Part shown: piece by piece, positions 23,928 through 31,224 of the stretch
Layout: the number at the start of each line of letters is the position of its first letter
How positions within the stretch are numbered: position 1 is the first letter of the stretch
Assembly (NCBI RefSeq): GCF_017939745.1
Contig: NZ_JAGKQQ010000001.1
Coordinates: 1,612,001-1,676,000, forward strand
DNA: 64,000 bases
From: Gemmata palustris
Lineage (GTDB): Bacteria; Planctomycetota; Planctomycetia; Gemmatales; Gemmataceae
Direction: 5' to 3'
Made by a program: the position numbers and the translations under genes
The notes under the pieces: generated by a model
The model's database searches: none
What the model saw: only the letters and a program-made list of their open reading frames with translations
What the model was told of the DNA's origin: nothing

Positions 23928-24816
23928 CGTGCCGCTCCTTATGGTAAGTGGCGTAGGTGTGGTCTTGATCAGGCTGAGTGAGCCACTCGAATCGGCTCAC
24001 ACGATGGGTCAGGTTGTTTCCGGTGGCGAGCCGGCGAATCAGGCCAGCGTTTTCGATTTGGTGCAGGATGCGGCCGGCATGCTGTCGGCTACATCCGAGT
24101 GCGGAGCCCAGTTGCTGAGTACCGACATGGAATTCGCGTCCTGCTACCTCACCGGACAGGTGCCGCAGGATCGTGACTGCGAACTCGAACAGGCTTTGGG
24201 GCAGGCCATCAGCGGTCGCCAGTCGCACGGCTTGTGCGAAGGCACACGGGGCTTCCGGTTGGTGAGGTTCTCTTTCTTCAACCCTAAAGGCATGGGCCGT
24301 GGAAGCGTCCTGTTCCGTGGGTGAAGCGGTCCGATTGGTGCCGGTGCCAGTAACGCCACCACAAAATGTTGAGGTGCGTGTCGGTGAGTGGAAGCGTTGT
24401 CCCCAGAATGACCGTCGGGAGGCGATTGCCGGGCGGACGACCCGCTCCAAGCCCCAATGCCGGGACCGCCGACCAGCGAACCACTTCGACGCCATCGACA
24501 CGACGCCCGCAAGCGGTGACCTCATGACCAGCAGTTCAAGTAACCGCTCGTCGGTCCCCGCCCAGAACGCGAACCCGCGGGCCAGAGCGAGCAAGGCGTG
24601 GTCCTGGTGCCGGTAGCTGTGCCGCCCGCAGTAGAGCTCGTGTAGCCGCTGCCCATGCCGGGACGCGAAGGCCGCAGCGAGGACCGCGTCCGCTCCACCG
24701 GGATACGAAGCGACAGGTTTTTTCGACGTGGTGTTCTCGGGCGGGCCGGCGAAGAGACCAAATCTTGCAAACGGATCTGGAAATCTTCTCCGATCGCGGA
24801 GGTGCGAGCGTAACAT
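23605..24816 (-). CDS. Primase-like / winged-helix replication protein, 3' end uncertain
   Basis: AAGGAAG precedes the ATG. Residues 60-150 (HQDHALLALARGFAFWAGTD and MASKWFAGRRSRHWGLERV) resemble the segment after primase-polymerase domains in phage and plasmid primases ('fWtGkD'). Residues 210-290 form a winged helix (VGTQQLGSALGCSRQHAGRI). The frame then runs 320 bases into the ParB-like gene, where its residues become Arg/Gly-rich and unconvincing. A stop (TAA) sits in a neighbouring frame just before the ParB ribosome site, so the true end is probably near 23945 and a one-base indel may exist nearby. Confidence 0.5.
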   Translation of the reverse strand: MLRSHLRDRRRFPDPFARFGLFAGPPENTTSKKPVASYPGGADAVLAAAFASRHGQRLHELYCGRHSYRHQDHALLALARGFAFWAGTDERLLELLVMRSPLAGVVSMASKWFAGRRSRHWGLERVVRPAIASRRSFWGQRFHSPTRTSTFCGGVTGTGTNRTASPTEQDASTAHAFRVEEREPHQPEAPCAFAQAVRLATADGLPQSLFEFAVTILRHLSGEVAGREFHVGTQQLGSALGCSRQHAGRILHQIENAGLIRRLATGNNLTHRVSRFEWLTQPDQDHTYATYHKERHVEHHANRSCRHCTEQGVQGHDLPHQLSSSGRKSLSVDRGRAAARTGRLDRGQRPGGSDLAASGRADNRRSQPRTGLPHRGRGAAVLDGGHERGGRVEVDRREEHTQA

Positions 24817-24858
24817 GAAATTGACTTCCTTGGTGCTTTGGTCGGCTCCGGGAGCATT

Positions 24859-24890
24859 GAGACGGCCGGGTTTGGCGACCCGGCCGTCTC
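24859..24890. terminator. Intergenic GC hairpin with T-run
   Basis: A 13-bp perfect stem (GAGACGGCCGGGT and complement) with a six-base loop, followed on the plus strand by GCTTTT. It lies between two minus-strand genes, where it could attenuate read-through, or end a plus-strand transcript. Confidence 0.5.
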
Positions 24891-24900
24891 GCTTTTCACA

Positions 24901-25233
24901 TCACATACCAATCAAAACTGCGACTGCTGCCGCTTCGCGATCGCCGTTGGCATCAGCCACGTTCGCAACAGGCACTGCGTGACCCGCAGATTGGTTCTGA
25001 GCTTCGATGAATCGCGCCACCGCCTCCCGTGACGTCATCCAGGCGTGCCCGCACCGAACGGCCTCCAGCTTCACGCGGCCGTTCGGTGTCATCACACCTT
25101 CGCGTACCCACCTCCAGATGGTGGACGCTCGGACGGCTGCATGTTGTCGCAACGGCGGGAATAGCCGTGCCGCTCCACTCAGCGACAAAAGCGACTCCTG
25201 AAGAACACGGTTAACGAGTACCGCAGTGCTCAT
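24901..25233 (-). CDS. DUF1580-type HTH protein
   Basis: A 110-aa protein from the ATG at 25233. LLSLSGAARLFPPLRQHAAV, STIWRWVREGVMTPNGRVKL and CGHAWMTSREAVARFIEAQ follow the DUF1580 pattern, a planctomycete family with an excisionase-like helix-turn-helix. Its abundance in Pirellula and Gemmata relatives supports the host assignment. It heads the primase/ParB operon and may regulate it. Confidence 0.75.
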   Translation of the reverse strand: MSTAVLVNRVLQESLLSLSGAARLFPPLRQHAAVRASTIWRWVREGVMTPNGRVKLEAVRCGHAWMTSREAVARFIEAQNQSAGHAVPVANVADANGDREAAAVAVLIGM

Positions 25234-25511
25234 TGCGAACCTCTGCCTTAATGACCGGGCGTACATGGGCCTCTACCGAATAATAGGCTGGACCATTCGA
25301 TCACTGGGTGGCTTCAGAAGGCCACGGAAACAGGCACTTGGCACGCAAGATGAGTCACGGCACACGCCCGCATGAAGGCTCAGCCAATCGCCGAGACACA
25401 AACCCTTGCGACAAACAGGTTTCGGAAGGCGACTGTCGATCAAACGCGGAAGGTGAAAGAATTTGGGGAAATCCCTGATTTGCAGACCGGGATTTTGAGC
25501 AGGTGTCCATT

Positions 25512-25527
25512 GTGGTCACGCGACCAC
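25512..25527. repeat. Element palindrome, copy 4
   Basis: GTGGTCACGCGACCAC in the 25.2-25.7 kb gap; arms perfect, centre ACGC. Confidence 0.75.
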
Positions 25528-25587
25528 TTTTAGCGGCGCACGGACTCCATCGGAAGAGCCTGAAAAACTCAACCCGGTGAGATTCAG

Positions 25588-25605
25588 AGTGGTCGCGCGA
25601 CCACT
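25588..25605. repeat. Element palindrome, copy 5
   Basis: AGTGGTCGCGCGACCACT, perfect over 18 bases, in the same gap as copy 4. Confidence 0.85.
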
Positions 25606-25709
25606 TGCTCTAAGGGGCAAAATGACAATCGCCAGAGGTGTGAAAAAGTGTTCAGATTGCGGATCGGCGGGCGAATGGAGACACTGTGGGCATCTCAGGA
25701 GGGCTCAGA

Positions 25710-26231
25710 GTGGACGCGGATGAAGAGTACGAGGAGTTGATCGAGCGACGCAGAGCGAACCGCCAACGGAAGGCCCGGCGGTCCGCCGTTCTGGGAATAG
25801 TGGCGTTGCTGGTTCTTTCGGTCGTTGTCGTGGTGATCGTGATCGTCGCCATATCGGGCCGCGATGCGACGCACGCTAAGCGGCCGGCGGCCAATTCGGT
25901 AGAGCTGGCGAAAGACGGAGTCCCGCTCGATGATTGGACGCATCGAGATTTGGCGGAGCACCTGAAGAAGAAGGGCGTCGAAGTGGAGGTGAAGCACGGT
26001 GGCGCTTACGATCAACCCGGCCGACCGGCATCAGCCTTTTACAATCCCAAAGAAAACGCTGCGATAATCGTGTACCTCTGCTCTAGTGCGAAAGAAGCTA
26101 AGGAAGTGTCCGGTTCGATGGGTGAGGGTAGTTTCTCTTCCGAGCGCTTCGCCATCGGCTGCGGCATCAAGCGGGAAGAGAAGAACCTGATTCTGCTGGG
26201 CCGCGTTCGCAAGGCACTGACCGGGCGTTAG
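25710..26231 (+). CDS. Single-pass membrane protein, unknown
   Basis: A 173-aa protein. The GTG at 25710 has GGAGGG upstream; a GTG at 25686 is less well placed. A highly charged cytoplasmic head (DEEYEELIERRRANRQRKAR) is followed by one strong membrane span (residues about 30-52, VALLVLSVVVVVIVIVAIS), then an extracytoplasmic domain with two Cys residues (IVYLCSSAKE, FAIGCGIKRE). Typical single-pass topology. It converges with the tape-measure gene and overlaps it by four bases. Confidence 0.6.
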   Translation: MDADEEYEELIERRRANRQRKARRSAVLGIVALLVLSVVVVVIVIVAISGRDATHAKRPAANSVELAKDGVPLDDWTHRDLAEHLKKKGVEVEVKHGGAYDQPGRPASAFYNPKENAAIIVYLCSSAKEAKEVSGSMGEGSFSSERFAIGCGIKREEKNLILLGRVRKALTGR

Positions 26232-27226
26232 GGTAGTCTCCCGCCCGGACGAGACGTTCCGCTCGCGGCCCTGGCACGATCCATCAGCCGTCGCCCCTCG
26301 GCCGCGATCCTGGCGGCTTCCGCTTCGGCGGCCTGCATGGTTCCAGCCAGTCCTATTGCCTGCTCATCTTTCTTCTTCCACTCCTCGCGGGTAATCCACT
26401 CGTAAACGGTTTTGGCCACATCACTGAGCAGTTCCATCGCGGGTGTGATCGAGTCATTCAGTACAGTCAGAATGTCGTTCTTTACATTGGTGATCGTGTT
26501 TTCGAGCCCTTCGCTTGCGTCCTTGCGACGCTGGTCCGCATTCGACAGTGCCTCCGTGCTGGCCGCCTGTGCTCGGCCCTGCCGCATGCCCCGCATCGCG
26601 TCCTTGATGTCCGCCTGGGCAAAAATCACATCCATCTGGCCGCTCACGTCGCGGAGCTTCCGTGCCGCGGAGAGCTGCTCGTCGGTGGCCTGCACGATCG
26701 CCTTCCTAAACTCATTCAACCCCTGAACAACGCCGGCCACAACCGCGACCGGGCCTGCGAGTCGGGCCGCGGCACCGGACACCCCGCCGAGCCCGCCCAT
26801 ACCGGACGGCCCCTTGCCCCCGAGGAACGAACCGACGCCCTTCTGCCCGCCCTTGTACGCTCGCCCCAGCCGCCCGCCCTTGATCTTGTTGCCGATCCCG
26901 CCCCTCACGCGGCTCCAGAAGCTCTGAGAGGACTTCTTGCCCCGCCGCTTTCGGGTGGTGTTCTGCTGCTGCCCTTGACCGCCCTGTTGCTGCTGGTTCT
27001 GCTGTTGGGGGTTGTGGTGCGGGGCCGGGGCGGTTCCGGGTTGCGGTTGACGTAAAGGAGTACCGGCGGGCGGTTGTGCCGGTGCCGCTTGGGGCGTGGC
27101 CACGAGACCGGCGGGCATCGCCTGCGTCATGAGTTGCTGCGTGCCGGCCGCGATCGTGTTGGCGACGGTCGCCAACTTGACCTGCTTCTTCAGCTCGTCC
27201 AGCACGTCGTCGAGAGTCGCGGCCAT
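26228..27226 (-). CDS. Tape-measure-like tail protein
   Basis: A 332-aa protein. Residues 50-95 are Pro/Gln/Gly low complexity; residues 125-180 form a Gly/Ala-rich hydrophobic stretch (GLGGVSGAAARLAGPVAVVA); the rest is long amphipathic helix (ENTITNVKNDILTVLNDSIT). This is the composition of phage tape-measure proteins, though short, implying a short tail or a truncated form. It comes directly after the tail chaperone pair, the standard gene order. Confidence 0.6.
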   Translation of the reverse strand: MAATLDDVLDELKKQVKLATVANTIAAGTQQLMTQAMPAGLVATPQAAPAQPPAGTPLRQPQPGTAPAPHHNPQQQNQQQQGGQGQQQNTTRKRRGKKSSQSFWSRVRGGIGNKIKGGRLGRAYKGGQKGVGSFLGGKGPSGMGGLGGVSGAAARLAGPVAVVAGVVQGLNEFRKAIVQATDEQLSAARKLRDVSGQMDVIFAQADIKDAMRGMRQGRAQAASTEALSNADQRRKDASEGLENTITNVKNDILTVLNDSITPAMELLSDVAKTVYEWITREEWKKKDEQAIGLAGTMQAAEAEAARIAAEGRRLMDRARAASGTSRPGGRLP

Positions 27227-27235
27227 TTCGTTACC

Positions 27236-27433
27236 TCACAGTGCCCGGGCAATTTCGGTCGCGATCCGGCCGGCGATCTTGTTCGCCCGCTTCTCGTACT
27301 GCCGCTCTACGTCTTCTCGATAGAACCAGAGCCCGCAGAGGAGCCGGTAGGGGAGTCGGGCGGCATCGAAGGTGAGGCCCGCGACGGCCAGTTCGAGAAA
27401 GGGCGGGCGTCTTCCGCGGCGGTGCTCATCCAC
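27236..27433 (-). CDS. Tail assembly chaperone, frameshift extension (T-like)
   Basis: An open frame of 65 codons lying in the -1 frame relative to the preceding gene and overlapping its end. It encodes FLELAVAGLTFDAARLPYRL and VERQYEKRANKIAGRIATEI. It lacks a ribosome site of its own. Expressed by slippage at 27403-27397 it would give a 180-aa fusion with the upstream protein, as gpGT in lambda-like tails. Confidence 0.55.
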   Translation of the reverse strand: MDEHRRGRRPPFLELAVAGLTFDAARLPYRLLCGLWFYREDVERQYEKRANKIAGRIATEIARAL

Positions 27434-27777
27434 ACGAGCCAGTCCCCGAGCAACTTGAAGCTCGCCGCTTCGGTGAGCACGAACCCCATGAGTGGGTCGG
27501 GCGACTTCTGAACCCCGAATACCTCACGGGCCACCTTCACGAGTTTGGCCAGCGTGTCCTTCTGTTGCTGTCGCAGGTCGTCCACCACCGGGCCGGAGTC
27601 GCCCGCGAAACTGTGATCTTCCGCCAGGAACCCGAGCAGCGTCGTGTACTCGGGGCACAGCCGCTCGACTTCCCGGGCGATGACGAGCGGATCGGCGTAC
27701 CGCGTCTTGGTACCGTCGTGGAAGCAGTAGACCGTCCTATGGCCCCGGGGCCACAGGCGGCGAATCCAGTTGAGCAT
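27307..27777 (-). CDS. Tail assembly chaperone (G-like)
   Basis: A 156-aa protein from the ATG at 27777 (MLNWIRRLWPRG). It is acidic and helical (VIAREVERLCPEYTTLLGFL, RQQQKDTLAKLVKVAREVFG). The last 30 residues are Ser/Pro-rich and lack character, while the -1 frame becomes protein-like exactly there. Order tube, G/GT pair, tape measure is the hallmark of siphovirus and myovirus tail cassettes. It follows the tube gene by 11 bases. Confidence 0.6.
   Translation of the reverse strand: MLNWIRRLWPRGHRTVYCFHDGTKTRYADPLVIAREVERLCPEYTTLLGFLAEDHSFAGDSGPVVDDLRQQQKDTLAKLVKVAREVFGVQKSPDPLMGFVLTEAASFKLLGDWLVWMSTAAEDARPFSNWPSRASPSMPPDSPTGSSAGSGSIEKT
27397..27403 (-). promoter_or_regulatory. Candidate -1 slippery heptamer
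   Basis: In the reading frame of the upstream gene the bases are C CCT TTC, fitting X XXY YYZ. A -1 slip joins ...AEDARPF directly to LELAVAGL of the overlapping frame. Both frames verified by codon phase. Confidence 0.6.
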
Positions 27778-27788
27778 GGGGATTAAAC

Positions 27789-28298
27789 TCAGGAAAGGGA
27801 TCGGGTCCAGAGCGGCGTGTCCTTGTTGGTAACGGCGGTGGCAGCCGCCCACGGGATCGCCTGGAACTCGATGCGGAACGGGTTGGCGGCACTCGCGAGC
27901 GTCGTGCCGTACCCGGGGCGGATGAAGCACTTGTTGAACGACCACGGTTCGTCGAACGGCGACTCGATCCCGACGCGGAACAGGTACCCGCCGGCACCGA
28001 GCACCAGACCGGCCGTGTTCGCCAACCCGGGCGTGGTCCGGTCGCCACGCCCTTGCAGCTTCTTGAACACGGCACGGTCCATCGCGATCAGGTTGACCAC
28101 GATTCGGGCCGTCATGCTCATATCCTGCACGTCCTGCGGGGCTTCACCCGAGATGTCCGTGACGATGTCCTTCTTCAACTCGGTGATGTCGATCTGCACA
28201 CCGCGGTCGGTGTACCCCAGCAACTCCAACGCCCCAGCGCTCCCGGTCCCGACCTGGACCCGGGCCGCACCGTTCACGCAGTACCCGTCAACGGCCAT
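27789..28298 (-). CDS. Tail tube-like protein
   Basis: A 169-aa, beta-rich protein: VQVGTGSAGALELLGYTDRG, ITELKKDIVTDISGEAP, then MTARIVVNLIAMDRAVFKKL. This fits small phage tail tube or tail terminator proteins, and its place before the chaperone and tape measure genes supports tube. It diverges from the 631-aa structural gene, with palindrome copy 28313-28330 and an inverted repeat in the shared gap. Confidence 0.55.
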   Translation of the reverse strand: MAVDGYCVNGAARVQVGTGSAGALELLGYTDRGVQIDITELKKDIVTDISGEAPQDVQDMSMTARIVVNLIAMDRAVFKKLQGRGDRTTPGLANTAGLVLGAGGYLFRVGIESPFDEPWSFNKCFIRPGYGTTLASAANPFRIEFQAIPWAAATAVTNKDTPLWTRSLS

Positions 28299-28312
28299 GA
28301 TCGCCCCTCAAA

Positions 28313-28330
28313 AGTGGTCGCGCGACCACT
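28313..28330. repeat. Element palindrome, copy 6
   Basis: AGTGGTCGCGCGACCACT, perfect over 18 bases, in the divergent gap between tail tube and structural genes. Confidence 0.85.
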
Positions 28331-28337
28331 CGGTCGC

Positions 28338-28379
28338 CATGAGATATAGTACGCAGACGGTCGCGTACTATATCTCATG
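28338..28379. promoter_or_regulatory. 17-bp inverted repeat over a start codon
   Basis: CATGAGATATAGTACGC (28338-28354) and its exact complement (28363-28379) flank an eight-base spacer. The right arm contains the ATG of the 631-aa gene. An AT-rich operator or stem in an otherwise GC-rich gap. Confidence 0.65.
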
Positions 28380-30272
28380 AGCGTACTCACCGTTAACGGC
28401 ATCCGGTTCCATCTCCTCAAAAGCGCTTCGGTACAGTTCGACACCAAGCGTGACTCGGTCGGCGGCACCGACGTGGTCTGCAATACGAGCACGATCCGGG
28501 CTCGGGGCATCGCGTCACTTCAGAGCACCATCCCGACGAACTCGGCCCTGTTGCTGGCCGACATCCGCCACATGCTGAACATGCCCCGGCGGTCGATCTA
28601 CTACGAAGTGAACGGCGTCCCGATCATCCAGTGGCAACCGATCGACGGGCGGCCCGACGCAGATCTGGGGCCGAACCCGATCCAGCCGGCCACGATCACC
28701 GAAATCAACCCCGGCACGTTCTTCATCGACGTGGGGTACAAAATCTCGACTTACGACTGCGGAAACAACGCCCTGACTGATCCGGTAGTGAGTCTGCGAT
28801 GGGAGCAGAGCGAATCGTTCGACGAGCTCAACTACTCGCACATCAGCACGCACGGGAAGCTGGTCGTCCGGGGCGATTTGCTCCAGTCCGCGGACAACTT
28901 CCGTGACCAAGTGACGCCGCCCATTCTCCCGGACTACAAGCGCAAATCCGCGAAGTACACGTTGCACCCGAACGGGACCGAGCTGGCGTTCTCGTTCGAC
29001 GACATGGAGCAGGCTTACATGCCCCCGTTCCCGGCCCTCGACTGGAACGGGCGGTTTACGATCGAGTGCCCGAAGCCCGGGTTCCGGCGGACCGGGCGGG
29101 TCGAACTGACGCTCACCGGCCAGAAGGGGACGAGCCGCAAGGATCTGCTCAACGTCGCGATGTCGATGTGTTACAGCAAGCTTCGGAGCGAACGGTTCGA
29201 GAGCGTGCCAATGGCGTGGGGCTCGTTCAGCGAAGACCTCAAGTCGCCGTCCGTGCAGGTCGCGATGCAAGCACAACTCTCGCCCGTCGGCGGGTTCACG
29301 GCCGGGCTCATAGGTGCGGCGGCGGGGGCCGCAATTGCGGCGTTGGGCAAGCCACCCGGTCCGGCCGTCATGCCGTCGGTCGGGCAGATGCCCGGCATCC
29401 AGGAGGGGCGCCCCGGGCTCGCCCCGCCGATCCGCAAGCGGCTCACGGCACTGGTCGCCGCGGTGTTTAAAGACCCGTGTGCCGCGGCCGAAGTGATCGT
29501 GACCGAGTTGCGGTCCGCGAAGGGTGGCGACCAACCCAACCGGGAGATGCTGGCGGACGCCGAAACCCGGGCCGCCGGGTTCGAGTTGACCATTGGTGAC
29601 ACCACGTTATCGACCCGCGGGGCCACCGCGTACACCGACACGGCCCCCTACGAAACCTACGAGCTCACCTCGTCCTACGCCTTCGATACGGGCGTGGTGA
29701 TGATGCCCGCGACTGGCGTCGGGCCGAACGGGAAGAAGGCCAAAGCCGTGACGGTACACGGCGGGGCCATGACGCTCGAAGTCGATTGGGTGGCGATGCG
29801 AACCGGTGCCCCGCCGGTGCTCCCCACGTTCGAGTCAAAAGACCCGAACTTCGTGCCCCTTCGCGGCGGGGTGACGGTGTCCAACGTCGAACTGTCCCCG
29901 GACGGGGTGATGCCGGTCCACAAAGTCGCCGGACACTACAGTTATGGCGTTATCGACCCGACAATCGTCTCGCTCGCGGCCCCGATCCCGCCGTTCCTGT
30001 CCCCGCAACTGCAGGACGTGTCGCTGAGCACGACCCGGAACTTCTCAGACGAGATCCTGTGGGCCGGGGCGCCCGTCAACCGGGGGCAGACGCCGTTCAC
30101 GGGCGACGGGATACTCACCGGCGGGGGCCAGCCACAAGACCCGCTCAGTGGCGGAGCGAGACCGGCCGTGCCGGGTTCTGGTCTACAACAAGATCCGGGC
30201 AGCGGTGGCCTCCCCGGTCTCGGTTCCGGCTCCGGCGGCATCCTGGGCGGGAACCCGGTCGTGTACCCGTAA
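28377..30272 (+). CDS. Large virion structural protein, baseplate-like
   Basis: A 631-aa protein without signal peptide. Beta-rich N-terminal part (VLTVNGIRFHLLKSASVQFD, FFIDVGYKISTYDCG), a central Gly/Ala helix (GLIGAAAGAAIAALGKP) near residue 310, and a Pro/Gly-rich tail (GSGLQQDPGSGGLPGLGSGS). No ribosome site precedes the ATG, which lies in an inverted repeat. Size and position opposite the tail cassette fit a baseplate or tail-associated protein; I could not match a named family. Confidence 0.5.
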   Translation: MSVLTVNGIRFHLLKSASVQFDTKRDSVGGTDVVCNTSTIRARGIASLQSTIPTNSALLLADIRHMLNMPRRSIYYEVNGVPIIQWQPIDGRPDADLGPNPIQPATITEINPGTFFIDVGYKISTYDCGNNALTDPVVSLRWEQSESFDELNYSHISTHGKLVVRGDLLQSADNFRDQVTPPILPDYKRKSAKYTLHPNGTELAFSFDDMEQAYMPPFPALDWNGRFTIECPKPGFRRTGRVELTLTGQKGTSRKDLLNVAMSMCYSKLRSERFESVPMAWGSFSEDLKSPSVQVAMQAQLSPVGGFTAGLIGAAAGAAIAALGKPPGPAVMPSVGQMPGIQEGRPGLAPPIRKRLTALVAAVFKDPCAAAEVIVTELRSAKGGDQPNREMLADAETRAAGFELTIGDTTLSTRGATAYTDTAPYETYELTSSYAFDTGVVMMPATGVGPNGKKAKAVTVHGGAMTLEVDWVAMRTGAPPVLPTFESKDPNFVPLRGGVTVSNVELSPDGVMPVHKVAGHYSYGVIDPTIVSLAAPIPPFLSPQLQDVSLSTTRNFSDEILWAGAPVNRGQTPFTGDGILTGGGQPQDPLSGGARPAVPGSGLQQDPGSGGLPGLGSGSGGILGGNPVVYP

Positions 30273-30288
30273 GTGGTCGCGTGACCAC
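30273..30288. repeat. Element palindrome, copy 7
   Basis: GTGGTCGCGTGACCAC, directly after the stop of the 631-aa gene and 20 bases before the next start. Confidence 0.75.
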
Positions 30289-30308
30289 TCCCCCATACGA
30301 GGTGTCCC

Positions 30309-30707
30309 GTGCCGACCGAGCGTACAACCCGACCGGTACCGCCGAAGCTCGTGGAGATCTGGGAGCGGCTCGATGTTGAGCCGCTCCCAGAGTTCACGCA
30401 ATCGATTCCGGGATTGGGGCTGCTCAACAAGAAGCGGCGGCTGGCCGCGTTGTGCTACGAACTTTCGGGGCGTGCCTGGGGCGGGCAGTTCTTACTTAGC
30501 GGGACACAAGCCGGCGTGCTCGCGGGCGTGGACCAGGGGACCATTTCCAATTGGCTCCGTGAGTTCGAGACGCTCCGGTTGATCGTTTGCGTTCGGAAGG
30601 GTGACCCCCGAAAAAGGATCGCGAGCGTGTATGTGTGGGTTCACCACACGACGACCGCAACCCGAGTTTTGAAGTACCGGAAGCCGTTGGAGCTGACGGC
30701 CCCGTGA
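30309..30707 (+). CDS. Winged-helix DNA-binding protein
   Basis: A 132-aa protein from a GTG start with GAGGT upstream. Residues 40-110 form a winged helix (LAALCYELSGRAWGGQFLLS, AGVLAGVDQGTISNWLREFE, LRLIVCVRKGDP), resembling the C-terminal domain of some phage replication proteins and the winged helix of the element's primase-like protein. A palindrome copy lies 20 bases before the start. Confidence 0.6.
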   Translation: MPTERTTRPVPPKLVEIWERLDVEPLPEFTQSIPGLGLLNKKRRLAALCYELSGRAWGGQFLLSGTQAGVLAGVDQGTISNWLREFETLRLIVCVRKGDPRKRIASVYVWVHHTTTATRVLKYRKPLELTAP

Positions 30708-30725
30708 TCCCATACCCGTGAATAA

Positions 30726-30741
30726 GTGGTCGCGCGGCCAC
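30726..30741. repeat. Element palindrome, copy 8
   Basis: GTGGTCGCGCGGCCAC, one mismatch, in the gap before the gene at 30757. Confidence 0.7.
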
Positions 30742-30756
30742 TTTGGAGGACAAAGC

Positions 30757-31170
30757 ATGTTGCCGAACGATCTGACCGCGACGCCGTACTACCACGAGCG
30801 GGCGATGGAGATCATGCGTGAGAGCCAGGGCACGCTCTCCTACGACCAGTCCGCCGAGCGAGCACAGGAGCAGCTCCGTAGCGGGAGCAGTGTGGCCCGG
30901 CGATCCGCGGCACCGACCGAGCAGGCGACCCGCCCGAGCGCGACGCGAACGGTCAACCCCAAGGACGTGACGAACTACATGATCGACCACGGAACCACTT
31001 ACGACGTCGCGTTGGAAGCGGTGAGGGAGGGCAAGGGCAGCTCGGGCTCATTGGACGACGTGCTGGCGAAGTTGTCGGGAACGCCCGCGAATCACGAGGC
31101 CGCGGTTACGTACATGCTCCAGAGCGGTGTCAGTTACGACGCGGCCTGCGCCCACGTCGGTTGCCGGTAA
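30757..31170 (+). CDS. Hypothetical 137-aa protein with a repeated helical motif
   Basis: GGAGG eight bases before the ATG. Two similar units: NYMIDHGTTYDVALEAVREG and TYMLQSGVSYDAACAHVG, each a helix-hairpin of 'YM..G.xYDxA'. The first third is polar (SYDQSAERAQEQLRSGSS). Similar short repeats occur in phage head/scaffold proteins. Function unknown. A one-mismatch palindrome copy lies just upstream. Confidence 0.55.
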   Translation: MLPNDLTATPYYHERAMEIMRESQGTLSYDQSAERAQEQLRSGSSVARRSAAPTEQATRPSATRTVNPKDVTNYMIDHGTTYDVALEAVREGKGSSGSLDDVLAKLSGTPANHEAAVTYMLQSGVSYDAACAHVGCR

Positions 31171-31177
31171 CTTCGGT

Positions 31178-31193
31178 GTGGTCGCGTGACCAC
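31178..31193. repeat. Element palindrome, copy 9
   Basis: GTGGTCGCGTGACCAC, in the gap before the coiled-coil gene. Confidence 0.75.
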
Positions 31194-31224
31194 TTCACGC
31201 AACTCCTTCACGGATCGATTTCAC

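Larger units (their letters stand above)
25234..25685. other. Non-coding gap with two palindrome copies
   Basis: About 450 bases with no supported gene between divergent transcription units. It holds palindrome copies at 25512-25527 and 25588-25605, the only place where two copies sit 60 bases apart, and is a reasonable candidate for a partition or control locus. Confidence 0.5.

Noticed and set aside
24144..24512. Several frames in the primase-like region, both strands
   Set aside because: They overlap the primase-like frame, lack ribosome sites and show shadow composition.
28515..29534. A 339-codon minus-strand frame
   Set aside because: Lies wholly within the 631-aa structural gene, whose protein has coherent beta structure; the shadow has none.
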